Origin: Diprion similis
Lineage: Eukaryota > Arthropoda > Insecta > Hymenoptera > Diprionidae
NCBI RefSeq assembly: GCF_021155765.1
Contig: NC_060107.1
Location: forward strand, 13,440,501 to 13,504,500
Reading direction: 5' to 3'
DNA length: 64,000 nt
In this document: piece by piece, positions 27,570-39,000 of the stretch
Layout of the letters: the number at the start of each line of letters is the position of its first letter
How positions within the stretch are numbered: position 1 is the stretch's first letter
Translations under genes and position numbers: made by a program
The notes under the pieces: generated by a model
What the model saw: only the letters and a program-made list of their open reading frames with translations
What the model was told of the DNA's origin: nothing
The model's database searches: none

Positions 27570-28979
27570 TTTGTTTGAAATTCTTTTGTGTGCAGTTATT
27601 CGAATTAGTTGCGTTTAAAATCGTGGTTTAGAAATCATTACTGGTGAGTAAATCTTTTGCATTGTCATGAGGGCGAGTACCGAAATACTAGGGAGTTTTC
27701 AGCGCTGTGTAACATCCGACCGGAACGTCCGTACGTTTTAATCACTGAACTGTATTATATAGAGTTCAGTGGCAGAACGGGCAGAACCATACAGAACGCC
27801 ACCTGAAGAGTGTATCGGTAACATAAAAACAAAATCACCGAAGGTAAACTAACTCACGGGATGATTCTGTAGGGCGAAGCAATCGAAAGGTAACTCAGGA
27901 AAATAATAACGAATAGACTATTATTAAATCATCAAAATCAAAACATCTACATTATTTTTGGAGACAAAATATAATAATGTTCCAGAATTAATTATCTTCT
28001 ATAAAATATATCAAATATTATATTAGAAAACGCTCTTGTATCGCAGCTAAACATTAAGCAAGCAAATTAATCAATTATCTTCTGTATAATCCATCATTAT
28101 ATTCTTTAGCACACTAGAACATTCTAGAAGTGTGTAAAAGTACGCTTGTAATATAACGCCCCGTACGCTCGAGAACGCCGACATTGTATAAAATCAAAAC
28201 CAACATAATGATGTAGGTAAAGGTCACACGGATTCAACCCTAGGAAGCGGCTATCTCGAGCATACGCGCGTACACGCCCGAAGGCCACCTCATAAAGTTG
28301 TGTTAGACCCCCTGCTCCTCCAGTACAACTACCAAGGGACCGCGCGCCTATCGACAAACACACTAGCGCATTGCACCAATACACATATACATGAAACTCA
28401 TACCCATACATACACTAATTCAAATCCTAAAAAACGAATACCACTCTAGTTTTCAATCTTAGAGAGGGAGTATGGAGCAAAGAGTTGGGGGCACAGTCCA
28501 AAGTCCAACTTTGCACCCAACACCAATAAATCCCATAGCGTAGCATACCAGCCTATTATTAATTTTTAGAATAAGGAGAAGAAATGCCTTGTTGTGGGGC
28601 AATGCTCGAGGAGAGGATTTCACACCCCTATCGCTACCGCTCTGAATAAATACGAGCACCCAGCGATCATTAACTCTCTTGGTTTTCATCTCCAGTAGCT
28701 ACAATTACTTAGTAGATCCTCGCGGTAATATCCTCTACCATTTGCATTCTGACGATGAATCTCTGCCCGATTCATTATCCAATTTTATATTATTAAAATT
28801 TGTTCATTCTTATTCTGTGTTTAATCAAAATATACTTTAAACCAATTCCAAATCTAAATTCTGTGTTCATTTAAAACAAGTTCCTTCGTCACACCTATTC
28901 AACAGTTCCAGAAGAAGCCATCTCATAAAAGGTAAGGTAAATTTTATTCTAATAATTTATAACAATTTCCAACTCTCCG
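27570..28979. other. Repeat-rich intergenic region without a gene
   Basis: No supportable gene is present. The stretch has locally higher GC than the surrounding introns (notably 28150-28330) and starts next to a 20-bp fragment of the palindromic repeat. Directly after that fragment it reads TGTAACATCC, which could be the edge of an inserted long-terminal-repeat-like sequence, but no matching far end was found. Minus-strand open frames here look like chance. Confidence 0.35.
27688..27707 (-). repeat. 20-bp fragment of the palindromic repeat core
   Basis: CTAGGGAGTTTTCAGCGCTG is the exact reverse complement of 13714-13733 inside the palindromic repeat. The match stops abruptly at the 3' side, suggesting a truncated or interrupted copy. 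Confidence 0.5.
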
Positions 28980-28983
28980 TTAA

Positions 28984-29574
28984 GGCCCCGCTGACCTGGC
29001 ATGTCATATATATATTTCGTGACGTCAGAAGCGGGGAAATTGGGTGAAAACGCCTATACGAATCCTGCGATAACGAGAGTATGAATCTTACTCGGAAATA
29101 TCTTAAATCGTAGCTTGAATAATAGTGTACGTGTGAATCTCAGTCACTGTTCAGGCAAATAGCTGATAATGTTTATAATAAAGAATGATGAAGTGAATAA
29201 AATCACGCGACAACAAACATGGCCGATCGGAGCTACCGCATGTTGAATATTCACTGATTGCACTGTTCCACAATTTCTTTCACCCTCGCCAGGGAGATTC
29301 ACACGTACAAAAGCACACACGTTATCCGGGAAAACTTATACTATCAGTTATTTTTTTGTAAACATGGCTCGATTCGTATACGCGTTTTTCATGTGACAGC
29401 AGCCCGTTTATGGTCCACAAGAAGTATGTTTCGATCTGTAACTGACATCATTGGTTGGATCTAACAGAACAAGCCAATGAAATCAGCGGCCTTAGTTCAC
29501 CGTTCAACGTTCAGAGGCGCTGCACGTATTTATGACGTCACGATTTGATATTTTCAAGTCAGGTCAGCGGCACC
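28984..29574 (+). mobile_element. 591-bp non-autonomous element flanked by TTAA
   Basis: TTAA lies on both sides (28980-28983 and 29575-29578). The ends are inverted repeats: GGCCCCGCTGACCTG at the left and GGTGCCGCTGACCTG as the reverse complement of the right. No transposase frame exists. A diverged inverted copy lies at about 13020-13555. A TTAA target duplication is the hallmark of piggyBac-type transposition, so a piggyBac-mobilised miniature element is likely, though the family assignment is inferred. Confidence 0.7.
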
Positions 29575-30003
29575 TTAATATCCAATTACGCGGATTCGAT
29601 CAAGTTGTCCATTTCACTTCAGTGAATAATCGATATTGGCGACCCACAACTACTGATGTGAAGTCTAGCTAAACATCCGCGATAATCTCTAGTGGCAGTT
29701 TTGGGGAATTTTCGTGGAGTGCCGCTCCGACGTCACAGCTGGCAGCGGTTTTTCGGAACGTTCGCATTATCCTTTAAGTGCTATCAGAAATACCTAATAA
29801 ATAAATTACATTTTTTAAGTTTAGTTAGTATTAATAACTTGGTAAAAAGATATGAGATAGCACAGCGTTAAATGTGTGAGTTTATTTATTCATGAACATG
29901 TGAAGCACAGTTTATGAAATATAAGTCAAATTTCACACAAAAATCGTAATAAACGGTAATCAATTTGATCTGTTTTTAATTCAGGTCAATGCAATGCCAT
30001 TTA

Positions 30004-30129
30004 GGCTACGTTCCGAAACTAGCTGGGGCCGCTAAAAACTCCCTAGGATAGAGGCAGGCTATCTACGAACTCGGTAGCACAAGCGAGATAAAAAATTGCT
30101 AACAGCACTAAGCTAATTTCGGAACATTT
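30004..30129 (+). repeat. Monomer copy of the palindromic-repeat unit
   Basis: This runs from GGCTACGTTCCGAAACTAGC to GCTAATTTCGGAAC near 30126. It matches the right half of 13574-13821 in order and orientation, including the AACTCCCTAGGA core, and its two ends are inverted repeats of each other. It sits about 0.4 kb upstream of the next gene. Confidence 0.65.
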
Positions 30130-30513
30130 CACGTGGCTTGACGTCGCAGATTTCAATTCGAGGATTCGATAGAATTCGGTAATGTATTATACATAAACCC
30201 TGATTGGTCGAAGCGACAAACGAAGCTCGCCGAATAGAAAAAAAAAACGTTGGGATTTCTTCCATCTCGTCATTTGAAATCGATTCTCGGGCGCGTGTCG
30301 AAGTAACGTGCGTCGTGTGATCCATACTCAGGCGTACTCATAGTGAAGGTAGAATAGTTTTATCGTAAAAATCTTGGACCACAACGACGGATAGTTAATT
30401 ATACCAAAAGCCGTGATTAATTTCGCAGGTAATAGCGACGTCGACAGGCTTGTCTTTACCCTTCAATTCTCGACTCGCGGCGCATAGCCCGCCAAAAACA
30501 CCGGCAAACAAAC

Positions 30514-32716
30514 ATGGCTCCGCGGAAAAACGCAAAACGTGTCGAAGATGAACCCGTGGAAACGGCAGCTCGGGGCGGCGATGTTACTCCACCAAAGAAA
30601 AAGAAAACAGCCGTACAAAAATCGGCGATTACAGACGAACCGAGAGAAGTGAGGCTTCCAAGAGCTGCCAAAAATAAAAAACCAGAGCCGGTTGAGGAAG
30701 TTCCAGCGCCCGTCAAGAAGCCGGTCAAACCTAAGGCTGCCAAAATGGCAAATGACGTCGAAGAAGACTCGAACATGAATCGAGTCAAGACAATGACGAA
30801 GAAAACGCAAAACGACATGGAAGAATCTGATGGTAAAAAAAAATTACAAATTACACAATTGTCAATACTTGTAATGCCGGCGATTTTTTTCTTTTTTTTT
30901 TTTTTCTTTCGTTCACAAACTTTGTAGTGTGTAAAACGACGGTCACCTCGTTGGCAAAAAAAAAAAAAAATACCTCTATTGAAATATGAAAGACGCTGCT
31001 ACCACGTGACTGATTAATATTATACAAACTTTTTTCCACGCAATATCATTTGCTCATACGTGAATTGCACTATAACGTGGAGGCGATATTAAATGTATTA
31101 TTTACATATCGTCGCCAGCAGATTTTTCCTGGGCAGCCTAGGATCGAACATTAATGACAATTTTTCAGTAAGATGCGTTTTTGTTTACTGTTTAAAGTCG
31201 TTGACCTGATATACTGTGGCACTATGATAACGACATGCCGACCCTCTGATAGTCAAACACATTTTTTATCAGCTTGTTAACACTCTTTTCGCAGTGCTAA
31301 CTAATCCGTATAAAATCATTATTTTGACAAATCTATTTGCCGTGTAATAGCAGATTAAAGATGCTATAATCAACTCTTACCGACTGAGTTAAATTGCTCT
31401 GATTGTCGTATTTTCATGTCGGTAATCCATAGGCTTTGATATTGTTCAAAATAGGTGACATTTATCATGGTCAATAGAGACTGACTACAGCATCCCCTTC
31501 ATGCTTTAGAAAACATGTGGACTCGAATGATACTTTCAACTTGTTTACCCTGTGTTTCCAAGATGATTAAATATTTTGTCAATATGGAAAAAAAAGTTCT
31601 CTGTAAATGAACTATCCTTTAATCTAGTGCAAGAGTTTCATTTACAATGCTATTTTGAATGTGCGTTTAATACACACTTTTCAATCAACTAAAATAAAAT
31701 GAAGTCAGCTTATGAAATTTTGCTCGCACTAAGCATCATGCATGTTAGACTTTGTTCCATTGAATTTAGCGAAGAGAGTAATAATGAATTTTTTTAATGC
31801 AAAAATTGCAAAGCATGTACAAATCACACACGAAACAGTTATTTATGTTACAATTTTCTCTGTCAGCAAAACCTCATCCCAAAGGAAGATCTAAGAAAAC
31901 TGTCAAGGACCAACAACCAGCTAAAGCAGAATCAGCTGATGATGGTAAAAAGATGGCACCTAAAAGTAAGGGCGGTGCAAAAAAAGTAGAGGCAATGAAA
32001 TCCAAAGAAGCCAAGCCTAAAGGACGCGCAGCTGAGAAAATTGTTGAAAAGGTTGGGGCAGTTACTGAGGTTGCATCAAAAATTGTCAAGACTCGAGGAA
32101 AAAATGCAGTTAAAGTTGATGAGTCAAAAGACGAAGAAGAAGAAGAAGTGGTGGTTCAAAAACGTAGGGGGCAGAAAAAGTTGGCTGATATCACTACAAG
32201 TGGTAAGGTAGCAAGCAAAGGCAGCCGTGCAAAGAAGACTGCAGCTAGTAAGGTAACTGAAGAGCCGGAAGAAGCAGTGATTGAGGAAGCAGATGAAGCC
32301 GAAAATTTCGCCAATGCTGAGGCAGAAATTCTTGAGTCTCAATCCGACCCTGAAGAAAATGGAGTTACAGACGAGTTGAAAGAAAATGGAAATACCGAAC
32401 ATGATGAACATGAAGCAGAAGAACCAAAGGCAACTAAGAAGGGAAAAGGAAGACAGCCCATAAAGAAGGGGAAAGTTGTGTTCAAGACTAAATCCTTTGA
32501 CACCGAATCCACTGATGATGATGCGATCAATTCACCAGCCGTGGATCAGATTGAGAGTCATTGGTATGTACTGATCAGATGTAGAACAATACCGATGGTT
32601 TGCTTTTCTACATTTTTCATAAAAGTGCCATATATGTACGATTGTATTATTATGCAAAATAGTAGAGCCTGTTAATAATAAAATTTTTGACTAACAAAAA
32701 TTGATTACATTCCAGA
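30514..32716 (+). CDS. Lysine/glutamate-rich nuclear-type protein, unknown function
   Basis: I do not recognise this gene. Coding exons: 30514-30832 and 31867-32563, then an acceptor at 32714-32715. Exon 2 ends in TG and the next exon begins with A, so the stop codon TGA would itself be split by the intron, giving 338 residues ending ESH. The start ATG has GCT next and strong context. The protein is highly charged: the N-terminal half has KKKK and many Lys-Pro/Ala runs like histone H1 tails, followed by Glu-rich blocks, and a GKGRQPIKKGK segment (about residue 305) that faintly resembles an AT-hook. There are no membrane segments or catalytic motifs. It is probably a nuclear or chromatin-associated disordered protein (inference). 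Alternatives for the 3' end: use of a second acceptor at 32725-32726, or read-through to TAA 32673-32675 with an AATAAA at 32677. Confidence 0.7.
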
Positions 32717-34497
32717 TGTGTACCAGGTTGGTATCCAAAAGGCAAGTTTCCTCACTGATTCAACAACGATTAACCTGCCAACCCAATTATCAATTTAAAT
32801 ATTAAATAATAGTTACTCTTATAAATTATCTTAATCTTTAAGCCTAAGCAACGCCCTTTATGACTTGCGAAGTCACTTGTCCACATTCTTTTCATTTAAT
32901 ATGTCTTTTAAAAATAATTCAATTTTTAAATCCTTTTCAATAATTCCAATAAAGGAAACGTACAGCTGAGCTGTAACAAATTTAAAAAGAAACTGAAATA
33001 ACGACATTCCGTGTATAAAATTATTTGTAATTGCAACATTGGATGAAAAGAAGAATACGTGACTCAAAATTACGTCGTTGTTTCTAATATCTGAACAAGT
33101 AAATACGATTATTTTTATCATCAAGTTACTCGACAATGTTTCGGGTAAACTGATTGTCTGTGCTTGTGTACATAAATAACTAAGTCATTGATATGTCATA
33201 GTATAACTTCTTCCTTTTATTTTCACTTCACAAAAATTACTGTTTTTAGACTTTAACTGTATATCCTAAAATTGAAACGAGTAGGTATCAAAATGGCATT
33301 GAATGCTGTATAGAGTAGCCGTACATCTTTCTGTGCGTTAAAATTAGCTAATCTTGTCAATTACTAATTGTAAGATTGAATATTATAATAACAAAATTAG
33401 CTAATGTTGTCAATTACTAACGCTGCCTTAAAGGTTTACCAAACCAAATTTGTTATTGTTTGGAGTAAAATTAGTCTAGAACAACTGATATGACTTGTCA
33501 ACTTATAGTGATACCTAGTAAGACATGTAACAGGGAAACCATGTGTCAACATGTTATGTCACTAATTGCATTTATTTTTTTAAATAAATTGTTATAAAAT
33601 TAAGCCTACTCATTTTAACAGTCTACTGAACATTTATGTAAGTCGTGCGATTCCTCCGATGACATTAATCACATTCGATACCCCAATTTCAATCAACAAT
33701 TTTCTCTGCTTTGAATGAATTGAGAGGTATTCAGATTCATCGACCGACTGAACAAACATTTGGGTGATCTAATCTCCATCCCAGATGATTGAGGGCAAGT
33801 GCCAAGGTACTTTATGTCGATTATTTATTATGCTTTATACTACATTTGATTATTAAGTTTGATGAATTCCAATGAAATAATCAGGGTAAAGATGCCTTTT
33901 GCAAATATCTTAACGTTATTTTATGGATAAGTAGGTTCTATTATAATACTAGAGTCCTAAAAGTATCAGACCTCAATCTCAATTGGTTTTTAAGAAAGAA
34001 AAATAATACATATGTATATAAATAACTTTTTTTTCACGCGAGTGCTGACCGATTTGTTTGCAATTTAATGAGTTAACGATTTGCACCATTTTCGTTTTTC
34101 AGTGCGATACTTTTCTAGCAAAATTATGCAACTATTATTTTTACATTCCCATAGATTCCTCAATAATTTGTATATTTACAAAATTTTCGTAATGTATGAC
34201 GTGTTGAATAAAAGTAAAAACAATTCTTTCTTCTTTTTTTTTTTTTGTAGAAAAACTAAGTTATTCAACGACTTTCAGCCGTATTATTGTACGTATAAAT
34301 AATATAATTAAATAAGTTAATTACATCAGAGACCCTTTAAAAAATAAATTTTAAAATTAATAATTTAATTTAGCGCCTTCAACTAGTTGCACCGAGTGCA
34401 TTTTCCCTAGGATTTCACCTTTGTTATTGGTTGAAAATTGAGAAAACCGCACTCTCTGCAGCCAGTTAAAAACGCTGTTAGAGAGCTACCTTTACCC
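32717..34497 (+). other. Probable 3'UTR and intergenic DNA
   Basis: This AT-rich stretch has no coding potential. A poly(A) signal at 33583-33588 could end the lysine-rich gene. A short local duplication around AAATTAGCTAAT.TTGTCAATTACTAA occurs at about 33340-33370 and 33393-33420. Confidence 0.4.
33583..33588 (+). terminator. Candidate poly(A) signal of the lysine-rich gene
   Basis: AATAAA about 870 nt after the split stop codon. It is not followed by a strongly T-rich run, so the assignment is tentative. Confidence 0.35.
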
Positions 34498-34865
34498 ACA
34501 TACAGGTCCTAAAACTCATCGAAATTTGCGTGGTGGGGGAAGTATGCTTACGCTGCATTTTTTGTTTTTCAACGGTGCCGCTAGTTCGCACTGTCGTAAG
34601 GTAATGTTCGCGAACACAACCTCTAAATAACGTGTGCCATTATCATTTTATATCAAATTTGCTTTGACCTTCTGGGTTTTGTCATTAAAATCTTATTTAA
34701 ACTCATTTGAATCGATAATACAGTTAGACAGAGATGATAAACCTGTTTCTATCTCTTTCCTAAACAACCTTGCTCTACTGCCCCGCCTCTAGCGGCCCCA
34801 ACGGTAATTAAATCCTACTTCGTAAGCGTTCAGCCCCCACCACGAGAGTTTCCAGACCTGTATGT
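34498..34865. mobile_element. 368-bp foldback (MITE-like) element
   Basis: The ends are ACATACAGGTC (34498-34508) and its exact reverse complement (34855-34865). The inverted repeat continues inward for roughly 85-100 bp with gaps. It includes CGTGGTGGGGG, GCTTACG and GCCGCTAG on the left and their complements on the right. There is no coding capacity. It lies about 1.2 kb upstream of the 4E-T start codon. The target duplication is unclear. Confidence 0.65.
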
Positions 34866-36016
34866 AAGACCGTGCCTCTACCACACTAGGAGTATTTCTA
34901 CGTAAACAAAAGGGTAGAAAGGAATGTTGTATTTGGTTGTATTTCAGTCAGTTGTCCACGTCGGTACTGCAGAGTGTACCGGCAATACTGTGGATGTCGG
35001 TACGTGCTTGTTTTTGGCACACCAAATTTCCATAGGGCTGGCCCTCTTCAGTATAATATACTTCCCTCAGCATACCACAGATGACAGGAACGTGGTAAAA
35101 AGATGTCGTGAATCAACTTAGGTATTACTTGTGGACTGCGCGCGCGAAAGTTAGCTTATCCCTGAAGTCGAATCTGTTGTTTATAAAAGAAATCGTTGCC
35201 TTATTAACGCGACTGCCGCAAAGAGTATTCGACGCTAATCAATTTGAAGGAGTTGTGCCTGATTTTCTATCAAGCGGAAGCTCAGGACTTTCATTCATTT
35301 GTTCCGTGCCCTACGGTCCGGTCCGTGGCCCGCGTGATATAGAAGGCTGTGAGAAACAACGGTGGTGATCGCACGCCATTTTCTATTTTTGCATAGCAGT
35401 GAGTTGTATGTGTACATTTTGTGTGATAAATTGAAATAATCATTGTTAATTAATTAACGGCTAATACTAGGAATGAGACGAGTTTTCGATATTCAATCGT
35501 AATGTACGACGTGACTTTTTATCAATACGTTATTCTTTCCATGTGTAAATTCTCGGTACGCACGTAAACATATTATTTTTATTTTTTTTCCCCCCTCATT
35601 TCTTTTTTTCGAATCTGTTGGCTACAACGACGATCGCATATCGTATGTGTGTATGAACTGAAAAGCGGCTGATTATCAAACTTATTTGCAAAGAAAGAAA
35701 GAAAAAGAAAAAAAAAAGTAAACGGAGTGAAACTCAACTCGCGAGAACCAGTCTGTGATATTAAACAGTACTAAGATATATTAGATGTAATATTAGTTGA
35801 CAGTAACGCGTAACACTTAAATATTTAAGTTATTAAACTACGAGATAAAAAAAATAAACGGACGTAAGAAAACAAAAAACATTGGAAAAAAAACAACTAC
35901 AAAAAAAAAAACGAAGGAAAAAAAAACACAAAAAAATAATAGCGGAGGCAGAAAACAAACTAAGTTTAGTGTGAAACCTAAAGAGACTGAAAAGCATAGT
36001 ACGCTGAACTCGAAGA
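34866..36016 (+). promoter_or_regulatory. Likely promoter and 5'UTR region of 4E-T
   Basis: This stretch between the foldback element and the 4E-T ATG is locally richer in GC at about 35240-35370, then becomes A-rich with A/G runs at 35690-35720 and 35870-35935 that suit an untranslated leader. The start site cannot be fixed. Open frames at 34924 and 35108 show no recognisable protein. Confidence 0.35.
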
Positions 36017-39000
36017 ATGTCTACCGAATCTGTGTCAAGTGATAGGCAGCAGCCAGACGCGAAGACCGAAGGTATGTAACTAAATACAATTGAAATGTTC
36101 ATCGAACCTGCAACATTTTCGCTGTCGTTTTCTGACATTTACTACATTTTTTCTACTGCTGTGTATCCTGCTAAATTCATTATATATACGTGCAACTATG
36201 TATACATACGTACCATAGATACATAGACGAGAGGATACGGAACAGGATACCGCATTGAATTTCCGTCAGCGCGATTTCGGACCGTTGCATCCCTTAATTT
36301 ATTATCTCGTCCAGCCTCGTCTTTGTGTTTTCAATGTTTTAGCTAGTTTTAATAAACGCGGACGAGATTACTAGCCTCTTGGTTTTTACACGTAATCTCC
36401 GACCATTTTCTTATTTTATCATAAAACGGCGTACAGTAGTGATCCTTATGTTACATATAATCAAAATTGTGATATTTAAAGTATTTTGGTAAATTCTTTG
36501 ATGGTACTTTTTACCGAACAACGAGTATCCTCGACGCGGATATGCGGTGGGTAATATTCTAGTTGATTTGAAAACTGTAAACTATAAGGGGAAAAACACA
36601 ATGCCACATGTGCACATACGTTGTCTAGATAACGTTTCTGAAATCTGCTGCATAAATTAAAGCGTGTGATTTTGTCGGTGTTTGCTGGAATGTAACGAGA
36701 TTGAAATTTTTAAGGTTAATGCACCGATGCATTTTTGAAAAACATTGTTTTTTCGCTACTTTGAGATTGTCAGATGTTGACTGTATGATAAATAATAACC
36801 TACGAACCTTTTACAAGTTCAAATTCTTCAAAGTTTCTACGATGTTTCTTGCAGCGCGTCGTTACGTTAATGTTACTAAATTCGTCGACCTCGTTGAATG
36901 CAAATGATTTGTTTTTTGTTTGTTCTGGAACTCGACGACGCGTCGCTATTTCGTTAGGTTTAACATAATCTATTACTGTATGAACCGAAGGTCTACAATT
37001 ATACATTTCGAAAGTTATTCTTTATTCTATTGTATTCGAATACCTCCTACTTTACAGACGGTCTTTGACGTGCCATATTCCATCTCGTGGAAAGCAATGT
37101 AACTGAAGTTTCGGTAGATTAAGTCTGATTAAAAAGAGTTCCAATAATCAAAGAATAGATCAGTGCAATTATTATTCACAATTTCATTAACGAGACTAGA
37201 GTATCGAAACAGACAAAAATGCACTTTTCTTAAAAAATTAATTAATAACAAACATTTCTTTTTGCACAATGTTTATTAATGGTTTGAATAGTATAAAAGA
37301 ATTTTTTTAATCACATAAACTTGGTAATATTCTTGGGATATGGGGTCAAAGGTTAAGTAATTTTTTTTACATATGCTTCATTTTGCAAAGTTTTTCCCAC
37401 ATCAATCCACCTGGCATGGTACCTAGATCCACGCTAGTCGAGTTTACGGAGCGCGCAATGATTCATGTTTTCGGCTGCTAAATCCCAAATTTTTCGAATT
37501 CTCTAAAACTTCAAACGCGAAAATACGCAGAAAGGATGCCAGTTTTGGAAACAAACATTGATTTTCTGACGCTCTAGTCCTCTTCGATATTCCATGCTCT
37601 GGAATAGCTACTCAGCTTTGATTCTTTCTTTGGGAATTCACCCATGAAAAATTGACGAACGGACTACAAAAGTTTGGCCGAATCCTACGAGTTGGGTGCT
37701 ACGTAGCAAAATTAGAGACCAATTGTCTTACGATTGTTATTACAAAGATATAAAATTCTTTATCTTTACTTTTCAAACAATGCCCTTTTAAAATAATATC
37801 CAGAGTTGTGGCCTTTGAAGCTAGCATTCCCACATTGAATTTATACCAACGATGATCAGTCGTTTGAATATTGTCCAACCGCTAGAGAGGAAGGAGTGAA
37901 TAAAAGTAGTTGTTCCAAGCTTGAACTATCCGACTAAACATTTAGGGATTAATCACAAACGAATTTATGCTGCCTCTAATTTGAAAAGTAATCTTATGTT
38001 GTGTAATGCAAACCCTGCTGTTATTTCAATGGGGCATCGTTATAAAATTAGTTTTTAAACAAAAATTTTGTGATTGATATTTCAAAGCTACTATGATGGA
38101 ATATTTGTTACCCATCATTTTTTATTCTTGATTCGCAAGCGAAAACACTTGCAAAACATACATCTTGAGATACACCTGAATTTTCAATTGGCCGAGCTTG
38201 ATCGAAAACTGTAATCATCACATCTCAAAGGCGAAATGAAACTGGTTTAGCTGGTATTCAAAAGTACTATAAACAGTGAAGTTGAGGTGGCCCACTATTC
38301 CACTAATGATTATTCGTTCATTATCAGAATCAGGCTTTCGACCGGGCCTGATTGATAGAAATTTCAGATGCATATCTTGAAAAACAGACACTAAAAAATG
38401 GAGTCCAAATTGATGTTCTTGGCTTGCTGAAGCTGTGGATACATGATTTAGTTCCTGACTATTTCTTATCTTGCATCATTGACTCATGAATAACAATAAT
38501 TATTATTTTCGTGGTGTTGATAATGTACTGTTCAAAAGTGTATCCCAGTGAAGTTGCGCATATCGTTTTTAGCAAATTCGTCACACTCGTTTCCATTCAA
38601 TGAAACACAAAATAATTATCGTTTTATTACAGTGGGTATGAAAATACTTCAAATTACTTGAATGTCCGTAAGAGCTTCACTGATTTTTTGTTATTTTCTA
38701 TTGTAAACATTGGTTGAAGAATATATCTCCAGTTAATGTTATGGATGCAAATTTTTCGATATTGTACATTCTCACAGAAACTGTGAGCGATGAAAATTAT
38801 GTATTTTTATTTTGGGATCGTAAAAAGTTTCTGCAACAATTATATTCTCTATTGGTATAAGCAAAGCTTTGCACTTACTTTTCCTTCGCCATGTGATTTT
38901 CGCAATTTTTTTTTCATATGCCAAGGGTTAAGGAAGTCAGTATCAAATAATTTTTTTCAAAAGATTGGAATTATCAACAAAAGTTTAGATATCTATGCTT

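Noticed and set aside
27688..28979. Possible solo LTR starting TGTAACATCC after a truncated repeat
   Set aside because: No matching far end, target duplication or second copy could be found by eye, so it is not called as an element.
30456..30818. Two overlapping minus-strand frames of 120 and 115 codons
   Set aside because: They are antisense to the lysine-rich exon 1, whose codon bias removes stops on the other strand.
35108..35368. 86-codon frame upstream of 4E-T
   Set aside because: It lies in the presumed promoter region, shows no domain, and its openness can come from the locally higher GC.
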